A DNA stretch of 33,607 nucleotides, taken from an uncultured Collinsella sp. Lineage in GTDB: Bacteria; Actinomycetota; Coriobacteriia; Coriobacteriales; Coriobacteriaceae. The notes under the pieces are model-generated. The model made no database searches and was not told the origin of the DNA. It saw only the letters and a list, made by a program, of their open reading frames with translations. The stretch lies in the NCBI GenBank assembly GCA_900540985.1, contig UQIC01000022.1:1-33607 (forward strand), in the 5' to 3' direction. The position numbers and the translations under genes are program-made. Shown in pieces: positions 5,758 through 13,427 of this stretch; position 1 is the stretch's first letter, and each line of letters starts with the position of its first letter.

Positions 5758-5821
5758 CGAGATTTTTAAAAAAATGCCTAAAATGGCTCAGATCGCCGAC
5801 AATTGGGAAACGGGGTGCGTT

Positions 5822-6844
5822 ATGGCGCAGATGAGAATCAAGGACATTGCCGCCGAGGCGGGCGTGAGTCCGGCCACGGTCTCGCGCTATCTCAACAACC
5901 GCCCCGGACAAATGACCGAGGAAACCCGTGCTCGCATCGCGGCGGTTATCGAGCGCACTGGCTATCGCCCGCGTGCCGCCGCGCGCAATCTGCGCAGCTC
6001 GCGCACCAACCTCATCGGTGTGATCCTGGCCGACATCGCCAACCCGTTCTCGAGCGCCATGCTCGAAGGACTTTCCGCCAGCGCCGCCGCGCGCGGCTGC
6101 TCGCTCATGACGGCCATTAGCGGCAACGACCCCGCAAAGGAAGCAGAGTCGCTCACCAGACTTATCGATGCCGGCGTGGACGGCCTGGTCGTCAACACCT
6201 GCGGAGGTAATGACGGGGCGATCGCCGCGGCAGCGGGACGTCTGCCCGTTGTGCTGCTCGACCGCGATGTTGCCGACGGCGGTGTAGATCTGGTGACATC
6301 TAACAACCGTGAGCTGGTCGCCGGGTTGGTAGACGCCCTGGCCGCTGCGGGCAGCGAGCGCCTATGCCTGCTCACCGAGGCAAGCGACGATAGCCCCGTG
6401 CGTCGCGAGCGCGCCGAGGCCTTTGCTGACGAGCTTTCTCGACGCGGCCTTGCGGGCGAGGTCGTCACCTTGGCCGATGGCGGTGCCACTGGCGTTGGCC
6501 GCTTGGACGAGACCATGCGTGACTATGCCGGTAAAAAGCTCGGCCTCATTGCCGTCAACGGCCTGGTTTTCCTGCGTCTGACCGAGGCGCTGGCACAGCT
6601 GGGGCCCTCGTTGCCGGCTGGCCTCAAGATCGCGACGTTTGACGACTACCCCTGGAACCATGTGCTCTTTGGCGGCGTGACCACGGCCGCGCAGGACACC
6701 CTCACCATTGCCGAGCGCGTGGTCGAGCGCCTGTCCGAGCGCATCGACGTCGTCACCACCACGGTGGGCGAGGCCGCAAAGCTGGCGCCCAAACGCATCG
6801 AGATCCCCGGCCACATCGAACACCGCGCATCGACCTCTCGCTAG
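5822..6844 (+). CDS. LacI-family transcriptional regulator of the KDG genes
   Basis: A 340-residue regulator. The LacI helix-turn-helix and hinge occupy residues ~1-60 (I-K-D-I-A-A-E-A-G-V-S-P-A-T-V-S-R-Y-L-N, later R-N-L-R-S-S-R-T-N-L-I-G-V-I), followed by a periplasmic-binding-protein-like sensor domain (L-A-D-I-A-N-P-F-S, D-G-L-V-V-N, L-L-D-R-D, F-D-D-Y-P-W). S-R-Y-L-N in the recognition helix and the chromosomal setting resemble KdgR-type regulators. The start at 5822 is preferred over an ATG at 5774 because GGGGTG precedes it and the HTH begins directly after. It is divergent from kdgK, and the intergenic region holds the operators. The same operator before the YczE-like gene makes that gene a likely second target. 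KDG or KDPG as inducer is inferred. Confidence 0.88.
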   Translation: MAQMRIKDIAAEAGVSPATVSRYLNNRPGQMTEETRARIAAVIERTGYRPRAAARNLRSSRTNLIGVILADIANPFSSAMLEGLSASAAARGCSLMTAISGNDPAKEAESLTRLIDAGVDGLVVNTCGGNDGAIAAAAGRLPVVLLDRDVADGGVDLVTSNNRELVAGLVDALAAAGSERLCLLTEASDDSPVRRERAEAFADELSRRGLAGEVVTLADGGATGVGRLDETMRDYAGKKLGLIAVNGLVFLRLTEALAQLGPSLPAGLKIATFDDYPWNHVLFGGVTTAAQDTLTIAERVVERLSERIDVVTTTVGEAAKLAPKRIEIPGHIEHRASTSR

Positions 6845-6897
6845 CCGCTCGTTCGCAACTGCCTGTTCGCGCACGTTTTTTGAGCGCTTGATACGCT

Positions 6898-6931
6898 TTA
6901 ACCCTGCGGAAACATTTTTCTGCGATAGTAT
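6898..6931 (+). promoter_or_regulatory. GlnR-box-like site and -10 element before glnA-like gene
   Basis: TTAAC (6898-6902), six bases, then GAAAC (6909-6913) matches the actinobacterial GlnR half-site pattern gTnAC-n6-GaAAC. A TAGTAT -10-like box (6926-6931) lies 12 bp further on, so the site overlaps the -35 position. The GlnR-like regulator is encoded two genes down, which supports feedback control. The site was found by eye only. Confidence 0.55.
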
Positions 6932-6978
6932 CTGCGATATAGACCAGTCGAAACCCGCCCGAAAGAAAGGGGAGCGAC

Positions 6979-8316
6979 ATGAACCAGCAGAACATCGATT
7001 ACGTACTCCGCTCCGTAGAGCAGCGTGACATCCGCTTTGTGCGTCTGTGGTTTGTCGACATTCTCGGCCGCCTCAAGAACTTTGCCATTAGCCCCGAGGA
7101 CCTCGAGGTCGCTTTTGAGGAGGGTATTGGCTTTGACGGCTCCGCCATCGAGGGCTTTGCCACGCCCGAGGAAGCCGACATGCTGGCGTTTCCCGACGCT
7201 TCGACCTTCCAGATTCTGCCGTGGCGCCCGAGCCACAACGGCGTCGCCCGCGTGTTCTGCGACGTGTGCACTCCCGATCGCAAGCCGTTTGCCGGCGACC
7301 CGCGCGATGCCCTGCGCCGCATGTTCCGCAAGGCCGAGAAGGCTGGCTATCTGCTCAACGTGGGCGCCGAGCTGGAGTATTACTACTTCCCCGACGAGCA
7401 CACCCCCGAGCCGCTCGACAACGTGGGCTACTTCGATCTTTCGGTGAGCGATGCCGCTCGCGACCTGCGCCGCAACACGGTCCTCACGCTCGAGAAGATG
7501 TCCGTGCCCGTGGAGTACACCTTCCACGCCGCCGGCCGCTCGCAGCACGGCATGAGCCTGCGCCACGCCGAGGCCCTGAGCATGTCCGACGCCATCACCA
7601 CGGCCAAGCTCATCATTAAGCAGCAAGCTTACGAGAGCGGCTGCCACGCCTCCTTTATGCCCAAGCCGTTGGCGGGCGAGGACGGCAGCGCTATGTTCCT
7701 GTGCCAGTCGCTATTCGACCACGACGGCAACAACGTCTTTTGGGGCGAGGACGACGAGAAGTACCACCTCTCCGATATCGCCAAGCACTACATGGCCGGC
7801 ATCTTGGCGCACGCGCGCGAGATCAGCGCCATCACTAACCCCACGGTCAACTCGTACAAGCGCATCACCACGGGCGGAGACTCCGTGCCGCAGTACGCCA
7901 CGTGGGGCCTGCGCAACCGCGCGAGTATGGTCCGCATTCCGGTCTACAAGCCCGGCAAGCAGCTGTCCACGCGCATCGAGCTTCGCAGCCCCGACCCCAT
8001 GGCCAACCCGTACCTGGTCAACGCCGTCACGCTGGCGGCTGGTCTGGACGGCATCGAGCGCAAGCTGGAGCTCCCGCCCGAGGCAACGGCTGAGACGCTC
8101 AAGCTTACCGACCGTCAGATGGTCGAGGCCGGCTACACGCCGCTGCCGCGCTCGCTCAAAGAGGCGCTCGACGTGTTTGAGGACTCGCAGTTTATGAAGG
8201 ATGCCCTCGGCGAGCACATCCACAGCTTCTTCCTCAAAAAGAAGCGCGACGAGTGGCATAAGTTTGAGTCTACGATCACCGAGTGGGAGATTAAGCACTA
8301 CCTGGCGAACTCCTAA
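6979..8316 (+). CDS. glnA: Glutamine synthetase-like protein with altered metal ligands
   Basis: 445 residues, the length and order of a short GSI enzyme: F-D-G-S-A-I-E-G-F near the N-terminus, A-E-L-E-Y-Y-Y-F (E131, E133), F-M-P-K-P-L, N-P-T-V-N-S-Y-K-R, and R-I-E-L-R-S-P-D-P-M-A-N-P-Y-L (E334). Several residues essential in Salmonella/E. coli GS are changed. H-H-E-V becomes F-H-A-A (A184 for E212), G-Q-N-E becomes S-Q-H-G (G191 for E220), G-S-G-M-H becomes G-S-A-M-F (F240 for H269), and the flap G-Y-E becomes G-G-D (D301 for E327). Glutamine synthesis is therefore doubtful. A regulatory pseudoenzyme or a ligase with a different substrate is possible. The ATG follows AAGGGGAG. It forms an operon with the GlnR-like gene 50 bp downstream. 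Family certain; activity uncertain. Confidence 0.85.
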   Translation: MNQQNIDYVLRSVEQRDIRFVRLWFVDILGRLKNFAISPEDLEVAFEEGIGFDGSAIEGFATPEEADMLAFPDASTFQILPWRPSHNGVARVFCDVCTPDRKPFAGDPRDALRRMFRKAEKAGYLLNVGAELEYYYFPDEHTPEPLDNVGYFDLSVSDAARDLRRNTVLTLEKMSVPVEYTFHAAGRSQHGMSLRHAEALSMSDAITTAKLIIKQQAYESGCHASFMPKPLAGEDGSAMFLCQSLFDHDGNNVFWGEDDEKYHLSDIAKHYMAGILAHAREISAITNPTVNSYKRITTGGDSVPQYATWGLRNRASMVRIPVYKPGKQLSTRIELRSPDPMANPYLVNAVTLAAGLDGIERKLELPPEATAETLKLTDRQMVEAGYTPLPRSLKEALDVFEDSQFMKDALGEHIHSFFLKKKRDEWHKFESTITEWEIKHYLANS

Positions 8317-8366
8317 TCGCGCTGACTTGTTCCAGTACGATTGAGCTCATTTCCTTGGAGGCCGAT

Positions 8367-9029
8367 ATGTCCGAAAAGAGTGCCCTGTTCATGGCGCGCA
8401 CGACGCGCTTCCACGAGTTTGCCCGCAGCTTGACGACCACCCTGGGTGTCGAGGTGAGCCTGGCCACCCCCGATTCGCCGACTGCGGCGCACGACTTTGA
8501 CCTGCTGATTCTCGATTCCGATGGCATCCGCAGCGACCGCATCGATCAGATTGCCAAGTGGCTTGACGATCGCGGCGGCGTCCCCATGTTGGTGATCGTC
8601 GATGACGAGGCGCTCGGTACCTTGCGCCTGCCGAATCACGCGCATGCCGACTTTGTATGTCCCACGGCAACGCCCAACGAGCTCAAGGCTCGCGCGCAGC
8701 GTCTGATGGGCGAGGAGGAGACCGTCACCGCCGACGATGTGCTCAACATCGATAACCTCGAGATTAACCTGGCCACCTACCAGGTGACACTCGATAACGA
8801 GCCCATCGACCTGACGCTGATGGAGTACTCGCTGCTGAGCTTTTTGGCGACGCATCCCAACCGTGCCTACAGCCGCGAGGTGCTGCTGCACCGCGTGTGG
8901 GGTTTTGAGTACTGCGGCGGCACCCGTACCGTCGACGTGCACATCCGACGCATCCGCTCCAAGGTGGGCCCGCAGATCGCGGCACACATCACCACCGTCC
9001 GCGGCGTGGGCTATCTGTTTAAGGACTAG
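8367..9029 (+). CDS. glnR: GlnR-like OmpR-family response regulator
   Basis: 220 residues. The N-terminal receiver-like domain (~1-115) is degenerate: it has D-L-L-I-L-D-S-D-G around D50, but I cannot see the usual acidic pair and conserved Lys of a phosphorylated receiver. This resembles actinobacterial GlnR, which is an orphan regulator. The C-terminal winged helix (~125-220) has the OmpR pattern L-T-L-M-E-Y-S-L-L-S-F-L and S-R-E-V-L-L-H-R-V-W-G, then T-V-D-V-H-I-R-R-I-R-S-K and V-R-G-V-G-Y-L-F. No histidine kinase is adjacent. The ATG at 8367 follows TTGGAGG; a TTG four codons upstream lies within that site. Co-transcription with the glutamine synthetase homologue and a GlnR-box-like site in their promoter support a nitrogen-control role. 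Confidence 0.8.
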   Translation: MSEKSALFMARTTRFHEFARSLTTTLGVEVSLATPDSPTAAHDFDLLILDSDGIRSDRIDQIAKWLDDRGGVPMLVIVDDEALGTLRLPNHAHADFVCPTATPNELKARAQRLMGEEETVTADDVLNIDNLEINLATYQVTLDNEPIDLTLMEYSLLSFLATHPNRAYSREVLLHRVWGFEYCGGTRTVDVHIRRIRSKVGPQIAAHITTVRGVGYLFKD

Positions 9030-9034
9030 CTTTT

Positions 9035-9066
9035 CACCACAAAGGGGACAGGCACCTTTGTGGTGG
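9035..9066. repeat. CACCACAAAGG palindromic repeat, copy 1
   Basis: CACCACAAAGG (9035-9045) and CCTTTGTGGTG (9055-9065) flank a GGACAGGCA-like loop. The same repeat is at 23581-23613, 25157-25185 and, with matched changes in both arms, 26110-26142. It lies 5 bp after the glnR stop and may act as a weak terminator. Confidence 0.8.
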
Positions 9067-9184
9067 TATTGACGCAGGTGCGGGTTCCTTTCGGGCCTGC
9101 AACAGAACTTAAGCCTTCCTAAAAGATTGCGTTCTCATACACGTATGCCCGCATATTGGGGTACAACTCAACGTGAACAATGAT

Positions 9185-9218
9185 GGCCCGCCACATGTTT
9201 GGCGGGCCTTTGGTTATT
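9185..9218 (+). terminator. GC-rich hairpin just before htrA-like gene
   Basis: GGCCCGCC (9185-9192) and GGCGGGCC (9201-9208) form a perfect 8-bp stem with an 8-nt loop, followed by TTTGGTTATT. It looks like an intrinsic terminator, but its end is only about 20 bp from the protease start codon. It could act as an attenuator in the protease leader or close the upstream operon. Confidence 0.55.
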
Positions 9219-9237
9219 AGACGAAAGGATCGCAGCC

Positions 9238-10692
9238 ATGAGCGAGAACGATTCCCAGCGTCCTCAGGATGCGGGCAATGCCGGCGATACTCAGCAGCAG
9301 CCGCGCGTGCAGGTGGAGTCGACGCCTGCCGGCAGTAACATTCCCTACGTGCAGGCTTACGATACACAGACCGGCCAGCCGCTGGGCGGTCAGCAGGTTG
9401 TAAACAAGCACACGGTGGTCAAGACCAAGACCAAAAAGCTGCCGATCTTTATTACGGCACTCGCCGGCTGTGCCTGCGGAGCCCTGCTGGTCATTGCGCT
9501 CATTATGAGCGGCACGCTCAATATTGGCGGCGGAAAGAATGCCGTGACGGCGGGTGCTTCGGGTTCTTCGACGCAAAAGATCACGATTGACTCCGAGGAC
9601 ACCACGCTGGCCGAGGCCGTCTCTGCCAAGGCGTTGCCCTCCGTCGTTTCCATCACCGCCACTTCGAGCGGCAGCCAGAATGGCTCGCTTTCGCAGTCTG
9701 CTGATGAGTCGGATAGCTCGGGCAGCGTCGGTTCGGGCGTGGTGCTCGATACCGAGGGCCACATCCTCACCAACAACCACGTGGTCGATGGTTACGACCA
9801 GTACGTGGTGACCATGGACGACGGCACCACCTATGAGGCCGAGTTCGTGGGCAACGACGCCTCGAGCGACCTGGCCGTCATCAAGCTCAAGGACGCCGAC
9901 GCCTCCAAGCTCACGCCGATCGAGATCGGTGACTCCTCCAAGCTCAACGTGGGCGAGTGGGTCATGGCGATCGGTTCGCCGTTCGGCAACGAGCAGTCTG
10001 TCTCCACGGGTATCGTCTCGGCGCTCTATCGCTCCACGGCTATGAGCTCTACCAGCGGCAACACCATCTACGCCAACATGATCCAGACCGATGCCGCCAT
10101 CAACCCGGGCAACTCCGGCGGCGCGCTCGTCAACGACAATGGCGAGCTGGTGGGTATCAACTCGCTCATCGAGAGCTACTCGGGCTCCAGCTCGGGCGTG
10201 GGCTTTGCTATTCCCGTTAACTACGCCAAGGACATTGCCGACCAGATCATCGGCGGCAAGACGCCGGTGCACCCGTACCTGGGAGCCACGCTTTCGAGCG
10301 TCAACGCGCTCAACGCTCGCACTAACAAGCTGAGCACCGATAGCGGTGCGTACGTGGCGAGCGTCGTTGAGGACGGTCCTGCCGCAAAGGCCGGCATCCA
10401 AGAGGGCGATGTCATTACCAAGCTGGGCGACGACGAGATCTCGAGCGCCGATGGCCTGATCATCGCGCTGCGCAGCCACGACGTGGGCGAGAAGGTCGAG
10501 ATCACGCTCATGCGCGGCAAGGACGAGAAGAAGGTCACCGTCGAGCTTGGCTCCGACGAGGAGCTGCAGAACCAGCAGCAGGACGACAGCGCGACTGACA
10601 CCGGCAACGGCGGTATTACCGACGAGCAGCTGCGCCAGTATCTGGAGGAGCTGCTGGGCCAGCAGGGCCAGGGCTACGGTCAGGGTTTCTAA
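9238..10692 (+). CDS. HtrA/DegP-type membrane-anchored serine protease
   Basis: 484 residues. A Gln-rich cytoplasmic N-terminus (~1-65) leads to one membrane segment (~69-91), so the protease domain lies outside the cell. A Ser/Gly-rich linker follows. The trypsin-like triad is H181 (T-N-N-H-V-V-D-G), D211 (S-S-D-L-A-V-I-K-L) and S293 (N-P-G-N-S-G-G-A-L). One PDZ domain (~360-455; P-Y-L-G-A, G-P-A-A-K-A-G-I-Q-E-G-D-V-I) binds unfolded C-termini. The Q/G-rich tail (L-L-G-Q-Q-G-Q-G-Y-G-Q-G-F) is unusual. These proteases degrade misfolded envelope proteins. The ATG at 9238 follows GAAAGGA; an upstream in-frame start at 9199 would lie inside the hairpin. It is monocistronic, with a strong terminator behind it. 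Confidence 0.93.
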   Translation: MSENDSQRPQDAGNAGDTQQQPRVQVESTPAGSNIPYVQAYDTQTGQPLGGQQVVNKHTVVKTKTKKLPIFITALAGCACGALLVIALIMSGTLNIGGGKNAVTAGASGSSTQKITIDSEDTTLAEAVSAKALPSVVSITATSSGSQNGSLSQSADESDSSGSVGSGVVLDTEGHILTNNHVVDGYDQYVVTMDDGTTYEAEFVGNDASSDLAVIKLKDADASKLTPIEIGDSSKLNVGEWVMAIGSPFGNEQSVSTGIVSALYRSTAMSSTSGNTIYANMIQTDAAINPGNSGGALVNDNGELVGINSLIESYSGSSSGVGFAIPVNYAKDIADQIIGGKTPVHPYLGATLSSVNALNARTNKLSTDSGAYVASVVEDGPAAKAGIQEGDVITKLGDDEISSADGLIIALRSHDVGEKVEITLMRGKDEKKVTVELGSDEELQNQQQDDSATDTGNGGITDEQLRQYLEELLGQQGQGYGQGF

Positions 10693-10718
10693 CGAGCCGT
10701 ATCGCACATACCGATGCC

Positions 10719-10758
10719 AGAGGGGCTGTCCCATCAACGTGGGACAGCCCCTCTTTTC
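10719..10758 (+). terminator. Strong intrinsic terminator of htrA-like gene
   Basis: AGAGGGGCTGTCCCA (10719-10733) pairs perfectly over 15 bp with TGGGACAGCCCCTCT (10740-10754), has a 6-nt loop, and is followed by TTTCTTATT. The rest of the 447-bp gene-free stretch up to ligA is mainly the 201-bp MITE-like element. Confidence 0.9.
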
Positions 10759-10829
10759 TTATTGATCCGTTGGGGACGGAGAAAAACGGATCACTTGGGG
10801 CTGATAAGAGGCCTGGTTCGTAATGGTCT

Positions 10830-11030
10830 GGACAGTTTGTTCAGATACGTATAAATCTGGGGCAGCTTGGGATGCGTTTTGAGCAATTTTTGATTGGGAT
10901 GGGGCTCGAATGGGTGTTTGGAAGGGAGAGTGGGACGTTTACATGGTCTCGAGGAGCCCAAATTAGTTGAAACAGGGGTGTTCGTGCTTGATTCGGCTCT
11001 AGGATTTATACGTATCTGAACTAACTGTCC
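10830..11030. mobile_element. 201-bp MITE-like element with 28-bp terminal inverted repeats
   Basis: GGACAGTTTGTTCAGATACG... (10830-10857) and its inverted copy (11003-11030) match at 27 of 28 positions and bound about 145 bp that encode nothing apparent. No transposase is present. I cannot identify a clear target-site duplication; the flanks read TGGTCT and ACTCCA. A non-autonomous miniature element fits best. A long structured RNA is the alternative. Confidence 0.6.
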
Positions 11031-11139
11031 ACTCCAGTCTGGTGGCTGCCGATTCGGTGCGGTTCGAAAGGGTTATTCGGCCCTATCGTGACCGGTGGTA
11101 CTCTAGTATCCGTTTGAAACCGAGCGAAGGAGTGCCGCT

Positions 11140-13368
11140 ATGGAGCAATCGAGCCTGTTTGGTGACGGCGTGGACATCGATACCGAAACGCCCACGACCG
11201 CGGAAGCCGCCGCACCGACCGACGCCCGTGCCCAGGCGGCAGCGCGCGCGGCCGAGCTGCGCCACGAGCTCGATTACCACGCGTACCGCTACTACATGCT
11301 CGATGCACCCGAGATCACGGATGCCGCCTTTGACAAAATGCTTGTTGAGCTGCAGGAAATCGAGGCGACCTACCCCGACCTGGTGACGCCCGACAGCTAT
11401 ACCCAGCGCGTGGGCGGCTACGTGAGCGAGCAGTTTACGCCGGTCACGCATATGGCGCGCATGTATTCCATGGACGATGCCATGGATTTGGATGAACTTG
11501 ACGCGTGGCTCCAGCGCACCGAGGATGCGCTCGGTGCCGGTAGCGTCACCTATACCTGCGAGCTTAAGATCGACGGCCTTGGCGTGGCGCTTACCTACCA
11601 AAACGGCAGCTTCGTGCGCGCGGCCACGCGCGGTGACGGCACCACGGGCGAGGATGTGTCGCTCAATGTCCGCACCATCAAGGATGTGCCCATGCATCTG
11701 TCCGAGGCAGCGCTCGCCCACATGGGTGCCGATCGCGAGCGCACCATTGAGGTACGCGGCGAGGTCTATATGCCCAAGGGCAGCTTTGTTCGTCTGAATG
11801 AAGAGGCCGATGCCGAGGGACGCGACCCCTTCGCCAACCCGCGCAACGCCGCCGCCGGCAGCTTGCGCCAAAAGGATCCCAAGGTTACGGCGCGCCGCGA
11901 TCTTGCCACCTTTATCTACGCCATCGCCGATACCGACCCGCTGCACGTCCACAGCCAGCGCGAGTTCCTCGATTGGCTGCGTAGCGCCGGCTTTAGCGTC
12001 AACCCTAACGTGGCTCGTTGTGCCACGCCGGCCGAGGTCCACGAGTTCTGCGCCCAGGCCCTCGAGCATCGCGGTGACCTGGACTACGACATCGACGGCG
12101 TGGTCGTAAAGGTCGACAGCTTTCAGCAGCAGCTCGACCTGGGCTTTACCGCCCGCGCGCCGCGCTGGGCCATTGCCTTTAAGTTCCCGCCCGAGGAAAA
12201 GCAGACCGTCCTGCGCGAAATTCGCATCCAGGTGGGCCGCACCGGTGTGCTCACGCCGGTCGCCGAGTTCGACCCGGTGACGGTCGCCGGCTCCACCATC
12301 GCGCGCGCCACGCTGCACAACATCGACGAGATCCGTCGCAAAAACGTGCGCGAGGGCGACACTATCATCGTGCACAAGGCGGGCGACGTAATCCCCGAGG
12401 TTGTGGGCCCGGTGCTCGACAAGCGCCCGGTCGATTCGGTCGACTGGCACATGCCCGAGGTCTGCCCCGTGTGCGGTAGCCCCGTGGTCCACGAGGATGG
12501 CGAGGTTGCTTACCGCTGCGTGTCCATCGATTGCCCCGCACAGCTCAAGGAGCGCCTGCTCCACTGGGTGAGCCGCGGCTGCATGGACGTCGACGGCCTG
12601 GGCGACGAGATCGTCGACAAGATGATCGCCGCCGGGCTGATTCACGACGTCGCGGACTTCTACCAGCTCACGGTCGACGACATCGCCGGACTGGACACGG
12701 GGCGCACTTATGCCAGCTCCAACAGCAAAAAGGGCGTTAAGAAGGGCGACCCCATCCCGGTAGGCCTCAAGACGGCCGAAAAGATCATCGCCGAGCTCAA
12801 CAAGTCCAAGAGCCAGCCGCTCGGTCGCGTGCTGTTTGCCCTGGGCATCCGCCACGTGGGCAAGAGTGTGGGCGAGGTCATCGCCGAGCGATTCCTGTCG
12901 ATTGACAAGCTCATCTTGGCGAGCGAAGAGGACATCGCCGAGTGCGAGGGCATCGGTCCCAAGATTGCGGCGAGCGTCAAGCAGTTCCTGGCCGTGCCCG
13001 AGAACCTTGCCGTGCTGGAGCGCCTGCGCCAAGCGGGTCTTTCGCTCGAGGTCGACTTGGGCGCCGCGCACGCGCAGGCCGCAGCCGACGCTGGCGTGGC
13101 AGGCGAGCTCGCCGACGCACAGCCACTCGCGGGTCTGACCTTCGTGCTGACAGGCACGCTCGTCAACCGCACCCGCGACGAGGCGGGCGCGGCGCTCAAG
13201 GTGCTTGGTGCCAAGGTCTCGGGCAGTGTTTCAAAGAAGACGAGCTATCTGGTCGCCGGCCCCAAAGCGGGCTCCAAGCTCACCAAGGCCGAGCAGCTGG
13301 GTGTGCCCGTGCTGGACGAGGATGCACTCGAGCAGATCTTGGCTACTGGTCAGGTGCCCCAGGCTTAG
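11140..13368 (+). CDS. ligA: NAD-dependent DNA ligase LigA
   Basis: A 742-residue ligase, slightly long because of an Ala/Thr-rich N-terminal extension (~1-28). The Ia domain follows (H-A-Y-R-Y-Y-M-L-D, NAD binding). The adenylated lysine is K143 in C-E-L-K-I-D-G. Other nucleotidyltransferase motifs include E-V-R-G-E-V-Y-M and F-A-N-P-R-N-A-A-A-G. The OB domain is followed by a zinc finger (C442, C445, C460, C465), helix-hairpin-helix repeats and a C-terminal BRCT domain (~655-742). It seals nicks in replication and repair. The ATG follows AAGGAG. It stands alone, and a bidirectional terminator separates it from the convergent MerR-type gene. Confidence 0.97.
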   Translation: MEQSSLFGDGVDIDTETPTTAEAAAPTDARAQAAARAAELRHELDYHAYRYYMLDAPEITDAAFDKMLVELQEIEATYPDLVTPDSYTQRVGGYVSEQFTPVTHMARMYSMDDAMDLDELDAWLQRTEDALGAGSVTYTCELKIDGLGVALTYQNGSFVRAATRGDGTTGEDVSLNVRTIKDVPMHLSEAALAHMGADRERTIEVRGEVYMPKGSFVRLNEEADAEGRDPFANPRNAAAGSLRQKDPKVTARRDLATFIYAIADTDPLHVHSQREFLDWLRSAGFSVNPNVARCATPAEVHEFCAQALEHRGDLDYDIDGVVVKVDSFQQQLDLGFTARAPRWAIAFKFPPEEKQTVLREIRIQVGRTGVLTPVAEFDPVTVAGSTIARATLHNIDEIRRKNVREGDTIIVHKAGDVIPEVVGPVLDKRPVDSVDWHMPEVCPVCGSPVVHEDGEVAYRCVSIDCPAQLKERLLHWVSRGCMDVDGLGDEIVDKMIAAGLIHDVADFYQLTVDDIAGLDTGRTYASSNSKKGVKKGDPIPVGLKTAEKIIAELNKSKSQPLGRVLFALGIRHVGKSVGEVIAERFLSIDKLILASEEDIAECEGIGPKIAASVKQFLAVPENLAVLERLRQAGLSLEVDLGAAHAQAAADAGVAGELADAQPLAGLTFVLTGTLVNRTRDEAGAALKVLGAKVSGSVSKKTSYLVAGPKAGSKLTKAEQLGVPVLDEDALEQILATGQVPQA

Positions 13369-13387
13369 TGCATCAATAGTCAAATTG

Positions 13388-13427
13388 AAGAACCTCCCGG
13401 AAGCACGATGCCTTTCGGGAGGTTCTT
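13388..13427. terminator. Bidirectional terminator between ligA and MerR-type gene
   Basis: AAGAACCTCCCG (13388-13399) and CGGGAGGTTCTT (13416-13427) form a perfect 12-bp stem, extended by GAAAG-like pairing in the loop. The stem overlaps the last bases of the convergent regulator's stop codon, so it serves both strands. Confidence 0.85.

Noticed and set aside
9217..10737. Minus-strand reading frame of 506 codons
   Set aside because: Antisense to the HtrA-like gene, whose motifs are unmistakable. The opposite-strand product has no recognisable domain.
11083..13071. Minus-strand reading frame of 662 codons
   Set aside because: Antisense shadow of ligA; rich in H, D, G, V, R with no family features.
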